Origin: Limnospira fusiformis SAG 85.79
GTDB taxonomy: Bacteria > Cyanobacteriota > Cyanobacteriia > Cyanobacteriales > Microcoleaceae
NCBI RefSeq assembly: GCF_012516315.1
Contig: NZ_CP051185.1
Span: forward strand, 5,337,363-5,401,362
Length of the DNA stretch: 64,000 nucleotides
Direction: 5' to 3'
Made by a program: the position numbers and the translations under genes
Shown here: positions 35,476 through 44,704 of the stretch, in pieces
Numbering within the stretch: the first letter of the stretch is position 1
Layout: every line of letters begins with the position of its first letter
Notes under the pieces: generated by a model
What the model saw: only the letters and a program-made list of their open reading frames with translations
Databases searched by the model: none
What the model was told of the DNA's origin: nothing

Positions 35476-38100
35476 TTACGCTTGACCTTTCCTCGTCATC
35501 CCAATGCCTGATAAATATAAATCCGGTACTTTGTAGCGTTCAACTTCATCATTTGTCCCCTCATAAATTGACAGTAAACCAACTTCCCTTGCCAAATTTA
35601 ATTCATCTTTAAGATTCTCGACTTCACTGGCTTTAAAAGGAGATCGTCCGATTTTTCTTAACTGGTCAACTAAGTTGGTTAAATCAGGAAACTCTTCGTT
35701 AATTAAAGCATCTAACGTCTGTTTTGACACCTCTTCTAGGGAAGCAATTAAAGCTTTAGGTCGAATCACAGTTTTCCCATATAAATTCTTTTCATTTTCT
35801 CGCATTTCCCACTCTTGCCCTTGCTTAAACAGTTGTAACAGCGCACGGGGACTATGATTATTACTGCCATCGGCAATCCGTTTCCAAACCCAATTCCGAG
35901 TAAAGGCTGATTTTCCTCCCCGCATTCGTTCACCCACTAGCACATTCCAAATATTCCAGACTTGTTGCTCCGTTAAATTTGAATCATCACCGTGGAATAA
36001 AAAACGCCCTTGGCCCTGTTGTCCTTGAATGGATTGTACTAAAGTTTTAAACGTATTTGCCTGTAAAGCTGTTTTGACAATTACCTTAAAGAAGTCTACA
36101 GATTCTGACCATTGGAGCGTGACTGAACGACCGAAAAAATGGCTTTTATTCTCAAACTGCAATCTGCGCCAAATATCTTCCCGTAACATGACTTTAAACT
36201 TAAAGTGAGTCAAATCATGTTCTAAATCATTGATTAAGGAAAGCAAATCAGCAATAGATTTTGTTCTGAGTGCTTGCTCTGGTTTCCCACTGCCAAAACC
36301 TGTATCTAACCCATCAATTAATAAAAAAGTTCTGTCTGAAGCAGCCCGATCAAACCGCATCAGCCAATCTTTCATCAAGATACCACATTTTGGTTTTTGT
36401 AAGAAACTTTCAATCCAGTTACTTAAGTCAAGTTCAGTATTTAATGGAGTGGATAGAAGATCACCTAAATCTTCATTCGGTTGAGGTTTTTCCCCTTCCC
36501 AAGACAAATAACAGGCAAGGCACATTTGAATAAGCCAAAATTCACGCCAACTTTTTTGATACTTTTTCAACTGCTGATCAATCACTTTAGAAGATTCAGC
36601 CGTAAAAACCCAAAGACGATTATTTTTGAGAGGATTTGGCGCAAGAATCACAATTGAATGCTGTTGATCATCTTCTAACAGACGACGAAAAATTGCAGTC
36701 TTCCCTGTGCCTTTTCGCCCTAAAACAAGCGGAATATTAGGCTGCATCGCACGTTCAACTAAATCCGTCTCCACAAAGGTTTCTAGCAAATTGCTTTGAT
36801 ATTCTGCACTACTGGCTGAGAATTCTAACTCTTGCAAAATTTTGGCTTTATCTTGGGATAAATTTACAGGTAACGGCTGCTCACTAGCCATGGGAAGCAA
36901 GCCCTCTATCCACTCTGCCACTGGCTCAAAATCACGCCAATATTCTGGAGTTTCTAAAATTTTATCCGATGTAGCAATGGTTTCTCGATAGGGAATAAAA
37001 TGAGTTATTTCTGATTCCATAATTGGCTCAAGACCTAATCTTTGATCACTGAGGCTTTTTAACCAATTGTTAATCCAATCAAGGGAACGATGATGATACC
37101 GTTCAATCACTTCTGGAGCTTGACTGGCAGGGACCGGAGAAACAATAAATCTAGGGTCAGGCGTGAGTTTAGGGTCAGTTCTACGGTTACGGGAAGCGAG
37201 TAAAGCTTGAACTAGCGCCCCCGTTCCGATTTGAGTTTGAGGGTGAGGAAAGAAAACAATAATTGCTAAATCGGCTAAGTCAAAGAGCAACGGACCATTG
37301 AGGGGAGTTATTCCGGTTCTGGCATCTAATAAAATAACATCGGGTTTAAAAGAAAGTTCTGTGCTTAAAATCTTAATTAAGTCCCGCAGAGGATTCCGGT
37401 CTTCTCGATACCAAGCCTCTGGATCAATAAAATTTAATAATCTGGCATAATTGGCATTGGGTAAACCTGCGGGCAGGCAATAAAGTTCCTCTGTTTCCGA
37501 AATACGAATAATCTGATTCTGTAGATCAGGATGTTCGCCTTGGTCTAAACTAAGCAGTGAGAAAATTAAACCTTGTTCTGGCTGAATTTCATTTTCCTTG
37601 CCGAACAAAGCTGCTAATCCAGGGGCTTCTAAATCCATATCAACACACAAGACGGTTCGTCCATGATTAGCTAGAATTCGTGCTGTATAAGCTAGGGCGG
37701 TGGAACGACCGACTCCCCCTCTGAGAGAGTAAAATGTGGCAATAATGGGACGTTCTAAATCGTCTTCTAAATCTGAGGCAAACATGACAGTTTCAGGATG
37801 ACTGCGGCGTGCTAATGCTTCTGGCCATAGAGGCAAGTCTAGGGGGGCATCGAGGGGAAGAGAACCTGCCCATTTTTGTTCTTGAGGGGTGAGTAAATCT
37901 AACCATTGAATGGTGAGGGATTCTAGTCCATCTAGGACTATTTTTTGTCGTTCTGATTGAGCTTTTCCGGCAAAATCTGAAGAAATAACTACAATACGCC
38001 ACCCCATATATTGATCCTGTTGAATGCGTAAATCCTCAATCTTTACATGAGCCGCCGACATATTTTGTTCAATTTTATCTTTAATTTCTGAATAATTCAT
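35476..38100 (-). CDS. BolA-like / MinD-like / P-loop ATPase fusion, 874 aa
   Basis: Residues about 3-80 resemble BolA: WRIVVISSDFAGKAQSERQK, then LLTPQEQ, without the usual BolA histidines. Residues about 118-400 are a ParA/MinD-type deviant Walker ATPase with SLRGGVGRSTAL at 126-137 (the KGGVGR variant, here with Arg for the first Lys), CVDMDLEAPG and VILLDARTGI. Residues about 435-760 are a second P-loop ATPase of the Sll1717 type with LVLGRKGTGKTAIF (458-471) and FLLIDGLDTGFG. The C-terminus is unassigned. The start overlaps the stop of the HEPN-like gene by 4 bases (ATGA), so both are co-translated. Confidence 0.8.
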   Translation of the reverse strand: MNYSEIKDKIEQNMSAAHVKIEDLRIQQDQYMGWRIVVISSDFAGKAQSERQKIVLDGLESLTIQWLDLLTPQEQKWAGSLPLDAPLDLPLWPEALARRSHPETVMFASDLEDDLERPIIATFYSLRGGVGRSTALAYTARILANHGRTVLCVDMDLEAPGLAALFGKENEIQPEQGLIFSLLSLDQGEHPDLQNQIIRISETEELYCLPAGLPNANYARLLNFIDPEAWYREDRNPLRDLIKILSTELSFKPDVILLDARTGITPLNGPLLFDLADLAIIVFFPHPQTQIGTGALVQALLASRNRRTDPKLTPDPRFIVSPVPASQAPEVIERYHHRSLDWINNWLKSLSDQRLGLEPIMESEITHFIPYRETIATSDKILETPEYWRDFEPVAEWIEGLLPMASEQPLPVNLSQDKAKILQELEFSASSAEYQSNLLETFVETDLVERAMQPNIPLVLGRKGTGKTAIFRRLLEDDQQHSIVILAPNPLKNNRLWVFTAESSKVIDQQLKKYQKSWREFWLIQMCLACYLSWEGEKPQPNEDLGDLLSTPLNTELDLSNWIESFLQKPKCGILMKDWLMRFDRAASDRTFLLIDGLDTGFGSGKPEQALRTKSIADLLSLINDLEHDLTHFKFKVMLREDIWRRLQFENKSHFFGRSVTLQWSESVDFFKVIVKTALQANTFKTLVQSIQGQQGQGRFLFHGDDSNLTEQQVWNIWNVLVGERMRGGKSAFTRNWVWKRIADGSNNHSPRALLQLFKQGQEWEMRENEKNLYGKTVIRPKALIASLEEVSKQTLDALINEEFPDLTNLVDQLRKIGRSPFKASEVENLKDELNLAREVGLLSIYEGTNDEVERYKVPDLYLSGIGMTRKGQA

Positions 38101-38510
38101 CTAGGCCTCCTAGGTCGAGTACGACGCATTTGAGTTTGTATCCAACCTGTTAACTGTTTAGCTTTCTCTACTAATTCTTGATGGCTCAGAAGACTATCAC
38201 AAGTGACTTCATATCGTAGTGAGGTGTTCCATTTTTCCAGATAAAACGTTTTTGCTCCGGTAGGATCAGAAAGATCAGAGAGGCGAAAGTTGGCAGATTC
38301 CCATAATTCTCGCAAATTATGCCCCTGTTGACCATGTTTTGGAAAACCTGTCCCTCGCTCCTGTAAAAGTGCTTTTAAACTGCATTCAATGGCGTATCCC
38401 GCTAAATAAACAGAAGCGACTGAAGTCTTTCGAGTCTTGCTAATCTCGTCCGCATCGGCAGCGCGTTCATTAGCGAGGTTAATCCAATCCTGTGGTTTAC
38501 TTGGGGGCAT
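38097..38510 (-). CDS. HEPN-like helical protein, 137 aa
   Basis: Most of the protein is helical, with the HEPN-family pattern SVYLAGYAIECSLKALLQER, then GTGFPKHGQQGHNLRELWES. An R-x6-H run (RGTGFPKH) could be the HEPN RNase motif or just the loop before the conserved GHNLREL. The C-terminus is basic (MRRTRPRRPR). Translational overlap with the downstream BolA/MinD/P-loop gene argues that the two products act together, for example as an RNase or scaffold controlled by an ATPase. Confidence 0.7.
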   Translation of the reverse strand: MPPSKPQDWINLANERAADADEISKTRKTSVASVYLAGYAIECSLKALLQERGTGFPKHGQQGHNLRELWESANFRLSDLSDPTGAKTFYLEKWNTSLRYEVTCDSLLSHQELVEKAKQLTGWIQTQMRRTRPRRPR

Positions 38511-38641
38511 AGTTGAGCCATTAATGCTAACGCTCTACTTGTTATAACATTTCCTGACCTCAGTAATTCCTGGCATGGTTGCTGCTCAAGGGGGAACTAT
38601 GTCTATAAATATTTAAAGTAGATGTTGTGCGATCGCTTCTT

Positions 38642-39466
38642 TTATAGTTCCTCTGGATCTAAACCCAGCGCGCGCAACCTTTCCGCCAGACGTTCTGCCC
38701 TCTGGCGTTCGGCCTCAGCCTTTTGGCGTTCTGCCTCAGCAAGCTGTTGAGCTTGTTCGGCTTTTTGGCGTTCTGCCTCAGCAAGCTGTTGAGCTTGTTC
38801 GGCTTTTTGGCGTTCGGCCTCTTCCGGTAACAACACCAAATTACCTTCCGTATCATAAAACCGCAGCCAAATTGCCTCCTCACGGTCTATAGTTCCTGAC
38901 CAGGTTCCTAGCCAAAAGCCTAAACTTTCACACCAAAGCCAACCCCGCTCATTCGCCTCTAAAAGCTGATAACCTCCCGAACTATGCAAATGCCATCCTT
39001 GAAAGGCGTTGGCTTCAAACGGGTCAAATACAAAGTAATCTGGTGTCCGAAAAGTCCGCTGATACAGCTCCTTTTTCTTTCCTTTATCTACTCTGGCGGT
39101 ACTGGGAGACATCAACTCCACAATGACATCTGGGTAGCGACCCCCTTCCTGCCATACTACCCAACCCTGTCGTTCTTTGGTGCCATCTACATCTAACACC
39201 GCAAAAAAATCTGGCCCGCGAAAATCTCGGTTCCTAGCTTGTTCGCTGCTATAGTAAATAAACATATTCCCGCCTGTATAGAAATCATGGCGCTCGCTCC
39301 AAGCCTGTTGCAATGACCTAATCAGGACGTTCATAGCAATGCGGTGACGGTTACTTTCCAAAGGCTCTCCATCATCAAAAATCAAATCTGTTGGCGGCAT
39401 GGGGGGTTCCCAGTCCGTTTCGGTAGCAGTTTCGGGGCTAGTATTGGCAGTGAGTTCAACTGACAT
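38642..39466 (-). CDS. array Uma2 protein, copy 3 (274 aa, n=4)
   Basis: Nearly the same as copy 1, including DWEPPM (all other copies have EWEPPM or EWEPPI) and an identical tail. It differs at QRTFR and CESLG. Its low-coordinate flank, about 75 bases after the stop, repeats that of copy 1, so copies 1 and 3 are the equivalent left ends of two arrays. Confidence 0.9.
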   Translation of the reverse strand: MSVELTANTSPETATETDWEPPMPPTDLIFDDGEPLESNRHRIAMNVLIRSLQQAWSERHDFYTGGNMFIYYSSEQARNRDFRGPDFFAVLDVDGTKERQGWVVWQEGGRYPDVIVELMSPSTARVDKGKKKELYQRTFRTPDYFVFDPFEANAFQGWHLHSSGGYQLLEANERGWLWCESLGFWLGTWSGTIDREEAIWLRFYDTEGNLVLLPEEAERQKAEQAQQLAEAERQKAEQAQQLAEAERQKAEAERQRAERLAERLRALGLDPEEL

Positions 39467-39615
39467 TTTCGGTTCCCCCGTCTCTCGTATTTCTCAGTTG
39501 CTGATGATTATATCCCCAACTTTCCCGATTTTGGGACTGGCTCCCACAGACATTCTCCCACTGGGAAGGCGTTGGGTAAATTACCTAGAAAGTGGATGTT
39601 GTGCGATCGCCTCTT

Positions 39616-40422
39616 TTATAGTTCCTCTGGATCTAAACCGAGCGCGCGCAACCTTTGCGCCAGAAGTTCTGCCCGTTGTTCGGCTTCTTCGGCTCGTTGT
39701 TCGGCGGCTTCGGCTTTTTGGCGTTCTGTCTCAGCAAGCTGTTGAGCTTGTTCGGCTTTTTGGCGTTCTGCCTCTTCCGGTAACAACACCAAATTACCTT
39801 CCGTATCATAAAACCGCAGCCAAATTGCCTCCTCACGGTCTATAGTTCCTGACCAGGTTCCCAGCCAAAAGCCTAAACTTTCACACCAAAGCCAACCCCG
39901 CTCATTCGGCTCTAAAAGCTGATAACCTCCCGAACTCTGCAAATGCCATCCTTGAAAGGCGTTGGCTTCAAACGGGTCAAATACAAAGTAATCTGGGGTT
40001 CGGAATATCTGCTGATACAGCTCCTTTTTCTTTCCTTTATCTACTCTGGCGGTACTGGGAGACATCAACTCCACAATGACATCTGGGTAGCGACCCCCTT
40101 CCTGCCATACTACCCAACCCTGTCGTTCTTTAGTGCTATCTACATCTAACACCGCAAAAAAAACAATCGCCCAAGCAAAATCTCGGTTCCTAGCTTGTTC
40201 GCTGCTATAGTAAATAAACATATTCCCGCCTGTATAGAAATCATGGCGCTCGCTCCAAGCCTGTTGCAATGACCTAATCAGGACGTTCATAGCAATGCGG
40301 TGACGGTTACTTTCCAAAGGCTCTCCATCATCAAAAATCAAATCTGTTGGCGGCATGGGGGGTTCCCATTCCGTTTCGGTAGCAGTTTCGGGGCTAGTAT
40401 TGGCAGTGAGTTCAACTGACAT
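39616..40422 (-). CDS. array Uma2 protein, copy 4 (268 aa, n=3 plus one residue), core PD lost
   Basis: The first active-site motif RGPDFFAVLDVDG is replaced by AWAIVFFAVLDVDS, a local 3-base-longer patch around 40153-40182 that keeps the frame but removes the Pro-Asp pair. Glu117 and the lysine cluster remain. It is the only copy off the 246+7n ladder, because of that one extra residue. Likely catalytically dead if the family is a nuclease. The tail mixes QAQQLAE, TERQKAE and EAEQRAE units and ends LLAQRL. Confidence 0.88.
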   Translation of the reverse strand: MSVELTANTSPETATETEWEPPMPPTDLIFDDGEPLESNRHRIAMNVLIRSLQQAWSERHDFYTGGNMFIYYSSEQARNRDFAWAIVFFAVLDVDSTKERQGWVVWQEGGRYPDVIVELMSPSTARVDKGKKKELYQQIFRTPDYFVFDPFEANAFQGWHLQSSGGYQLLEPNERGWLWCESLGFWLGTWSGTIDREEAIWLRFYDTEGNLVLLPEEAERQKAEQAQQLAETERQKAEAAEQRAEEAEQRAELLAQRLRALGLDPEEL

Positions 40423-40462
40423 TTTCGGTTCCCCCGTCTCTCGTATTTCTCAGTTGCTGATG

Positions 40463-40492
40463 ATTATATCCCCAACTTTCCCGATTTGGGGA
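40463..40492 (-). promoter_or_regulatory. array-unit promoter with dyad (representative)
   Basis: In the spacer upstream of copy 4, read leftward, a TATAAT (40463-40468) is preceded by TTGGGG and a dyad CCCCAA-N10-TTGGGG type (plus-strand arms TCCCCAA and TTGGGGA, 40469-40492). The same arrangement is present in the other array spacers; in those upstream of copies 3, 7, 8 (left side), 12 and 13-type units with GATTTTGGGA the arm is shortened. Each copy may thus have its own promoter and operator. Confidence 0.5.
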
Positions 40493-40571
40493 CTGGCTCC
40501 CACAGACATTCTCCCACTGGGAAGGCGTTGGGTAAATTACCTAGAAAGTGGATGTTGTGCGATCGCCTCTT

Positions 40572-41438
40572 TTATAGTTCCTCTGGATCTAAACCGAGCG
40601 CGCGCAACCTTTGCGCCAGAAGTTCTGCCCGTTGTTCGGCGGATTCGGCTCGTTGTTCGGCGGCTTCGGCTTTTTGGCGTTCTGTCTCAGCAAGCTGTTG
40701 AGCTTGTTCGGCTTTTTGGCGTTCAGCCTCAGCAAGCTGTTGAGATTGTTCCGCGAATTGTTGAGCTTGTTCAGCATGAAGGCGTTCTGCCTCTTCCGGT
40801 AACAACACCAAATTACCTTCCGTATCATAAAACCGCAGCCAAATTGCCTCCTCACGGTCTATAGTTCCTGACCAGGTTCCCAGCCAAAAGCCTAAACTTT
40901 CACACCAAAGCCAACCCCGCTCATTCGGCTCTAAAAGCTGATAACCTCCCGAACTCTGCAAATGCCATCCTTGAAAGGCGTTGGCTTCAAACGGGTCAAA
41001 TACAAAGTAATCTGGGGTTCGGAATATCTGCTGATACAGCTCCTTTTTCTTTCCTTTATCTACTCTGGCGGTACTGGGAGACATCAACTCCACAATGACA
41101 TCTGGGTAGCGACCCCCTTCCTGCCATACTACCCAACCCTGTCGTTCTTTGGTGCCATCTACATCTAACACCGCAAAAAAATCTGGCCCGCGAAAATCTC
41201 GGTTCCTAGCTTGTTCGCTGCTATAGTAAATAAACATATTCCCGCCTGTATAGAAATCATGGCGCTCGCTCCAAGCCTGTTGCAATGACCTAATCAGGAC
41301 GTTCATAGCAATGCGGTGACGGTTACTTTCCAAAGGCTCTCCATCATCAAAAATCAAATCTGTTGGCGGCATGGGGGGTTCCCATTCCGTTTCGGTAGCA
41401 GTTTCGGGGCTAGTATTGGCAGTGAGTTCAACTGACAT
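40572..41438 (-). CDS. array Uma2 protein, copy 5 (288 aa, n=6)
   Basis: The tail begins with LHAEQAQQFAEQSQQLAE, a variant opening shared only with copy 6, and ends like copy 4 (AEQRAELLAQRL). Body features SERHDF, ARVDKG, QQIF, WHLQ, LEPNERG and CESLG are those of copy 4, so copies 4 and 5 share a recent origin apart from the damaged motif. Confidence 0.9.
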   Translation of the reverse strand: MSVELTANTSPETATETEWEPPMPPTDLIFDDGEPLESNRHRIAMNVLIRSLQQAWSERHDFYTGGNMFIYYSSEQARNRDFRGPDFFAVLDVDGTKERQGWVVWQEGGRYPDVIVELMSPSTARVDKGKKKELYQQIFRTPDYFVFDPFEANAFQGWHLQSSGGYQLLEPNERGWLWCESLGFWLGTWSGTIDREEAIWLRFYDTEGNLVLLPEEAERLHAEQAQQFAEQSQQLAEAERQKAEQAQQLAETERQKAEAAEQRAESAEQRAELLAQRLRALGLDPEEL

Positions 41439-41590
41439 TTTCGGTTCCCCCGTCTCTCGTATTTCTCAGTTGCTGATGATTATATCCCCAACTTTCCCGA
41501 TTTGGGGACTGGCTCCCACAGACATTCTCCCACTGGGAAGGCGTTGGGTAAATTACCTAGAAAGTAGATGTTGTTGTGCGATCGCCTCTT

Positions 41591-42478
41591 TTATAGTTCC
41601 TCTGGATCTAAACCCAGCGCGCGCAACCGTTGCGCCAGACGTTCTGCCCTCTGGCGTTCGGCCTCAGCCTTTTGGCGTTCTGCCTCAGCAAGCTGTTGAG
41701 CTTGTTCGGCTTTTTGGCGTTCGGCCTCAGCAAGCTGTTGAGCTTGTTCGGCTTTTTGGCGTTCGGCCTCAGCAAGCTGTTGAGATTGTTCCGCGAATTG
41801 TTGAGCTTGTTCAGCATGAAGGCGTTCTGCCTCTTCCGGTAACAACACCAAATTACCTTCCGTATCATAAAACCGCAGCCAAATTGCTTCCTCACGGTCT
41901 ATAGTTCCTGACCAGGTTCCTAGCCAAAAGCCCAAGGTCTCACACCACAGCCAACCTCGCTCATTCGCCTCTAAAAGCTGATAACCTCCCGAACTCTGCA
42001 AATGCCATCCTTGAAAGGCGTTGGCTTCAAACGGGTCAAATACAAAGTAATCTGGTGTCCGAAAAGTCCGCTGATACAGCTCCTTTTTCTTTCCTTTATC
42101 TACTCTGGCGGTACTGGGAGACATTAGCTCCACAATGACATCTGGGTAGCGACCCCCTTCCTGCCATACTACCCAACCCTGTCGTTCTTTAGTGCCATCT
42201 ACATCTAACACCGCAAAAAAATCTGGCCCGCGAAAATCTCGGTTCCTAGCTTGTTCGCTGCTATAGTAAATAAACATATTCCCGCCTGTATAGAAATCAT
42301 GGCGCTCGCTCCAAGCCTGTTGCAATGACCTAATCAGGACGTTCATAGCAATGCGGTGACGGTTACTTTCCAAAGGCTCTCCATCATCAAAAATCAAATC
42401 TGTTGGCGGCATGGGGGGTTCCCATTCCGTTTCGGTAGCAGTTTCGGGGCTAGTATTGGCAGTGAGTTCAACTGACAT
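41591..42478 (-). CDS. array Uma2 protein, copy 6 (295 aa, n=7)
   Basis: The tail starts like copy 5 (LHAEQAQQFAE) but ends like copies 1 and 3 (AERQRAERLAQRL), an evident recombinant. Body: SERHDF, ARVDKG, QRTFR, WHLQ, LEANERG, CETLG. Confidence 0.9.
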   Translation of the reverse strand: MSVELTANTSPETATETEWEPPMPPTDLIFDDGEPLESNRHRIAMNVLIRSLQQAWSERHDFYTGGNMFIYYSSEQARNRDFRGPDFFAVLDVDGTKERQGWVVWQEGGRYPDVIVELMSPSTARVDKGKKKELYQRTFRTPDYFVFDPFEANAFQGWHLQSSGGYQLLEANERGWLWCETLGFWLGTWSGTIDREEAIWLRFYDTEGNLVLLPEEAERLHAEQAQQFAEQSQQLAEAERQKAEQAQQLAEAERQKAEQAQQLAEAERQKAEAERQRAERLAQRLRALGLDPEEL

Positions 42479-42627
42479 TTTCGGTTCCCCCGTCTCTCGT
42501 ATTTCTCAGTTGCTGATGATTATATCCCCAACTTTCCCGATTTGGGGACTGGCTCCCACAGACATTCTCCCACTGGGAAGGCGTTGGGTAAATTACCTAG
42601 AAAGTGGATGTTGTGCGATCGCTTCTT

Positions 42628-43557
42628 TTATAGTTCCTCTGGATCTAAACCCAGCGCGCGCAACCGTTGCGCCAGACGTTCGGCTCGTTGTTCGGCGGAT
42701 TGGGCTCGTTGTTCGGCGGATTCCGCTCGTTGTTCGGCGGATTCCGCCTTTTGCCGTTCAGCTTCGGCTTTTTGGCGTTCAGCTTCGGCTTTTTGACGTT
42801 CGGCTTCAGCTTTTTGGCGTTCCGCTTCAGCTTTTTGGCGTTCGGCTTCAGCTTTTTGGCGTTCCGCTTCAGCTTTTTGGCGTTCGGCTTCAGCTTTTTG
42901 GCGTTCCGCTTCTTCTGGTAACAGGACTAAATTACCTTCGGTATCATAAAACCGCAGCCAAATTGCTTCCTCACGGTCTATAGTTCCTGACCAGGTTCCT
43001 AGCCAAAAGCCCAAGGTCTCACACCAAAGCCAACCCCGCTCATTCGGCTCTAAAAGCTGATAACCTCCCGAACTATGCAAATGCCATCCTTGAAAGGCGT
43101 TGGCTTCAAACGGGTCAAATACAAAGTAATCTGGGGTTCGGAATATCTGCTGATACAGCTCCTTTTTCTTTCCTTTATCTACTCTGGCGGTACTGGGAGA
43201 CATCAACTCCACAATGACATCTGGGTAGCGACCCCCTTCCTGCCATACTACCCAACCCTGTCGTTCTTTGGTGCCATCTACATCTAACACCGCAAAAAAA
43301 TCTGGCCCGCGAAAATCTCGGTTCCTAGCTTGTTCGCTGCTATAGTAAATAAACATATTCCCGCCTGTATAGAAATCATGGCGCTCGCTCCAAGCCTGTT
43401 GCAATGACCTAATCAGGACGTTCATAGCAATGCGGTGACGGTTACTTTCCAAAGGCTCTCCATCATCAAAAATCAAATCTGTTGGCGGCATGGGGGGTTC
43501 CCATTCCGTTTCGGTAGCAGTTTCGGGGCTAGTATTGGCAGTGAGTTCAACTGACAT
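42628..43557 (-). CDS. array Uma2 protein, copy 7 (309 aa, n=9)
   Basis: The tail has eight AERQKAE units in a row, the longest pure run, followed by three SAEQRAE-type units, one with Gln (RAQ). At DNA level the 21-base units alternate two silent variants (CGTTCGGCTTCAGC and CGTTCCGCTTCAGC on the plus strand), suggesting growth by 42-base steps. Body: QQIF, WHLH, LEPNERG, CETLG. Confidence 0.9.
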   Translation of the reverse strand: MSVELTANTSPETATETEWEPPMPPTDLIFDDGEPLESNRHRIAMNVLIRSLQQAWSERHDFYTGGNMFIYYSSEQARNRDFRGPDFFAVLDVDGTKERQGWVVWQEGGRYPDVIVELMSPSTARVDKGKKKELYQQIFRTPDYFVFDPFEANAFQGWHLHSSGGYQLLEPNERGWLWCETLGFWLGTWSGTIDREEAIWLRFYDTEGNLVLLPEEAERQKAEAERQKAEAERQKAEAERQKAEAERQKAEAERQKAEAERQKAEAERQKAESAEQRAESAEQRAQSAEQRAERLAQRLRALGLDPEEL

Positions 43558-43709
43558 TTTCGGTTCCCCCGTCTCTCGTATTTCTCAGTTGCTGATGATT
43601 ATATCCCCAACTTTCCCGATTTGGGGACTGGCTCCCACAGACATTCTCCCACTGGGAAGGCGTTGGGTAAATTACCTAGAAAGTAGATGTTGTTGTGCGA
43701 TCGCCTCTT

Positions 43710-44555
43710 TTATAGTTCCTCTGGATCTAAACCCAGCGCGCGCAACCTTTCCGCCAGACGTTCGGCTCGTTGTTCGGCGGATTGGGCTCGTTGTTCGGCG
43801 GATTCCGCCTTTTGGCGTTCGGCTTCGGCTTTTTGGCGTTCGGCTTCGGCTTTTTGGCGTTCCGCTTCAGCTTTTTGGCGTTCGGCTTCAGCTTTTTGGC
43901 GTTCCGCTTCTTCTGGTAACAGGACTAAATTACCTTCGGTATCATAAAACCGCAGCCAAATTGCCTCCTCACGGTCTATAGTTCCTGACCAGGTTCCTAG
44001 CCAAAAGCCCAAGGTCTCACACCAAAGCCAACCCCGCTCATTCGGCTCTAAAAGCTGATAACCTCCCGAACTCTGCAAATGCCATCCTTGAAAGGCGTTG
44101 GCTTCAAACGGGTCAAATACAAAGTAATCTGGTGTCCGAAAAGTCCGCTGATACAGCTCCTTTTTCTTTCCTTTATCTATTCTGGCGGTACTGGGAGACA
44201 TCAACTCCACAATGACATCTGGGTAGCGACCCCCTTCCTGCCATACTACCCAACCCTGTCGTTCTTTGGTGCCATCTACATCTAACACCGCAAAGAAATC
44301 AGGGCCACGAAAATCTCGGTTCCTAGCTTGTTCGCTGCTATAGTAAATAAACATATTCCCGCCTGTATAGAAATCATGGCGCGCACTCCAAGCCTGTTGC
44401 AATGACCTAATCAGGACGTTCATAGCAATGCGGTGACGGTTACTTTCCAAAGGCTCTCCATCATCAAAAATCAAATCTGTTGGCGGTATGGGGGGTTCCC
44501 ATTCCGTTTCGGTAGCAGTTTCGGGGCTAGTATTGGCAGTGAGTTCAACTGACAT
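43710..44555 (-). CDS. array Uma2 protein, copy 8 (281 aa, n=5)
   Basis: The body is identical to copy 9, including EWEPPI, SARHDF, ARIDKG and QRTFR. The tail has five AERQKAE units, then SAEQRAQ and SAEQRAE. Copies 8 and 9 therefore differ only in heptad count and composition. Confidence 0.9.
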   Translation of the reverse strand: MSVELTANTSPETATETEWEPPIPPTDLIFDDGEPLESNRHRIAMNVLIRSLQQAWSARHDFYTGGNMFIYYSSEQARNRDFRGPDFFAVLDVDGTKERQGWVVWQEGGRYPDVIVELMSPSTARIDKGKKKELYQRTFRTPDYFVFDPFEANAFQGWHLQSSGGYQLLEPNERGWLWCETLGFWLGTWSGTIDREEAIWLRFYDTEGNLVLLPEEAERQKAEAERQKAEAERQKAEAERQKAEAERQKAESAEQRAQSAEQRAERLAERLRALGLDPEEL

Positions 44556-44704
44556 TTTCGGTTCCCCCGTCTCTCGTATTTCTCAGTTGCTGATGATTAT
44601 ATCCCCAACTTTCCCGATTTTGGGACTGGCTCCCACAGACATTCTCCCACTGGGAAGGCGTTGGGTAAATTACCTAGAAAGTGGATGTTGTGCGATCGCC
44701 TCTT

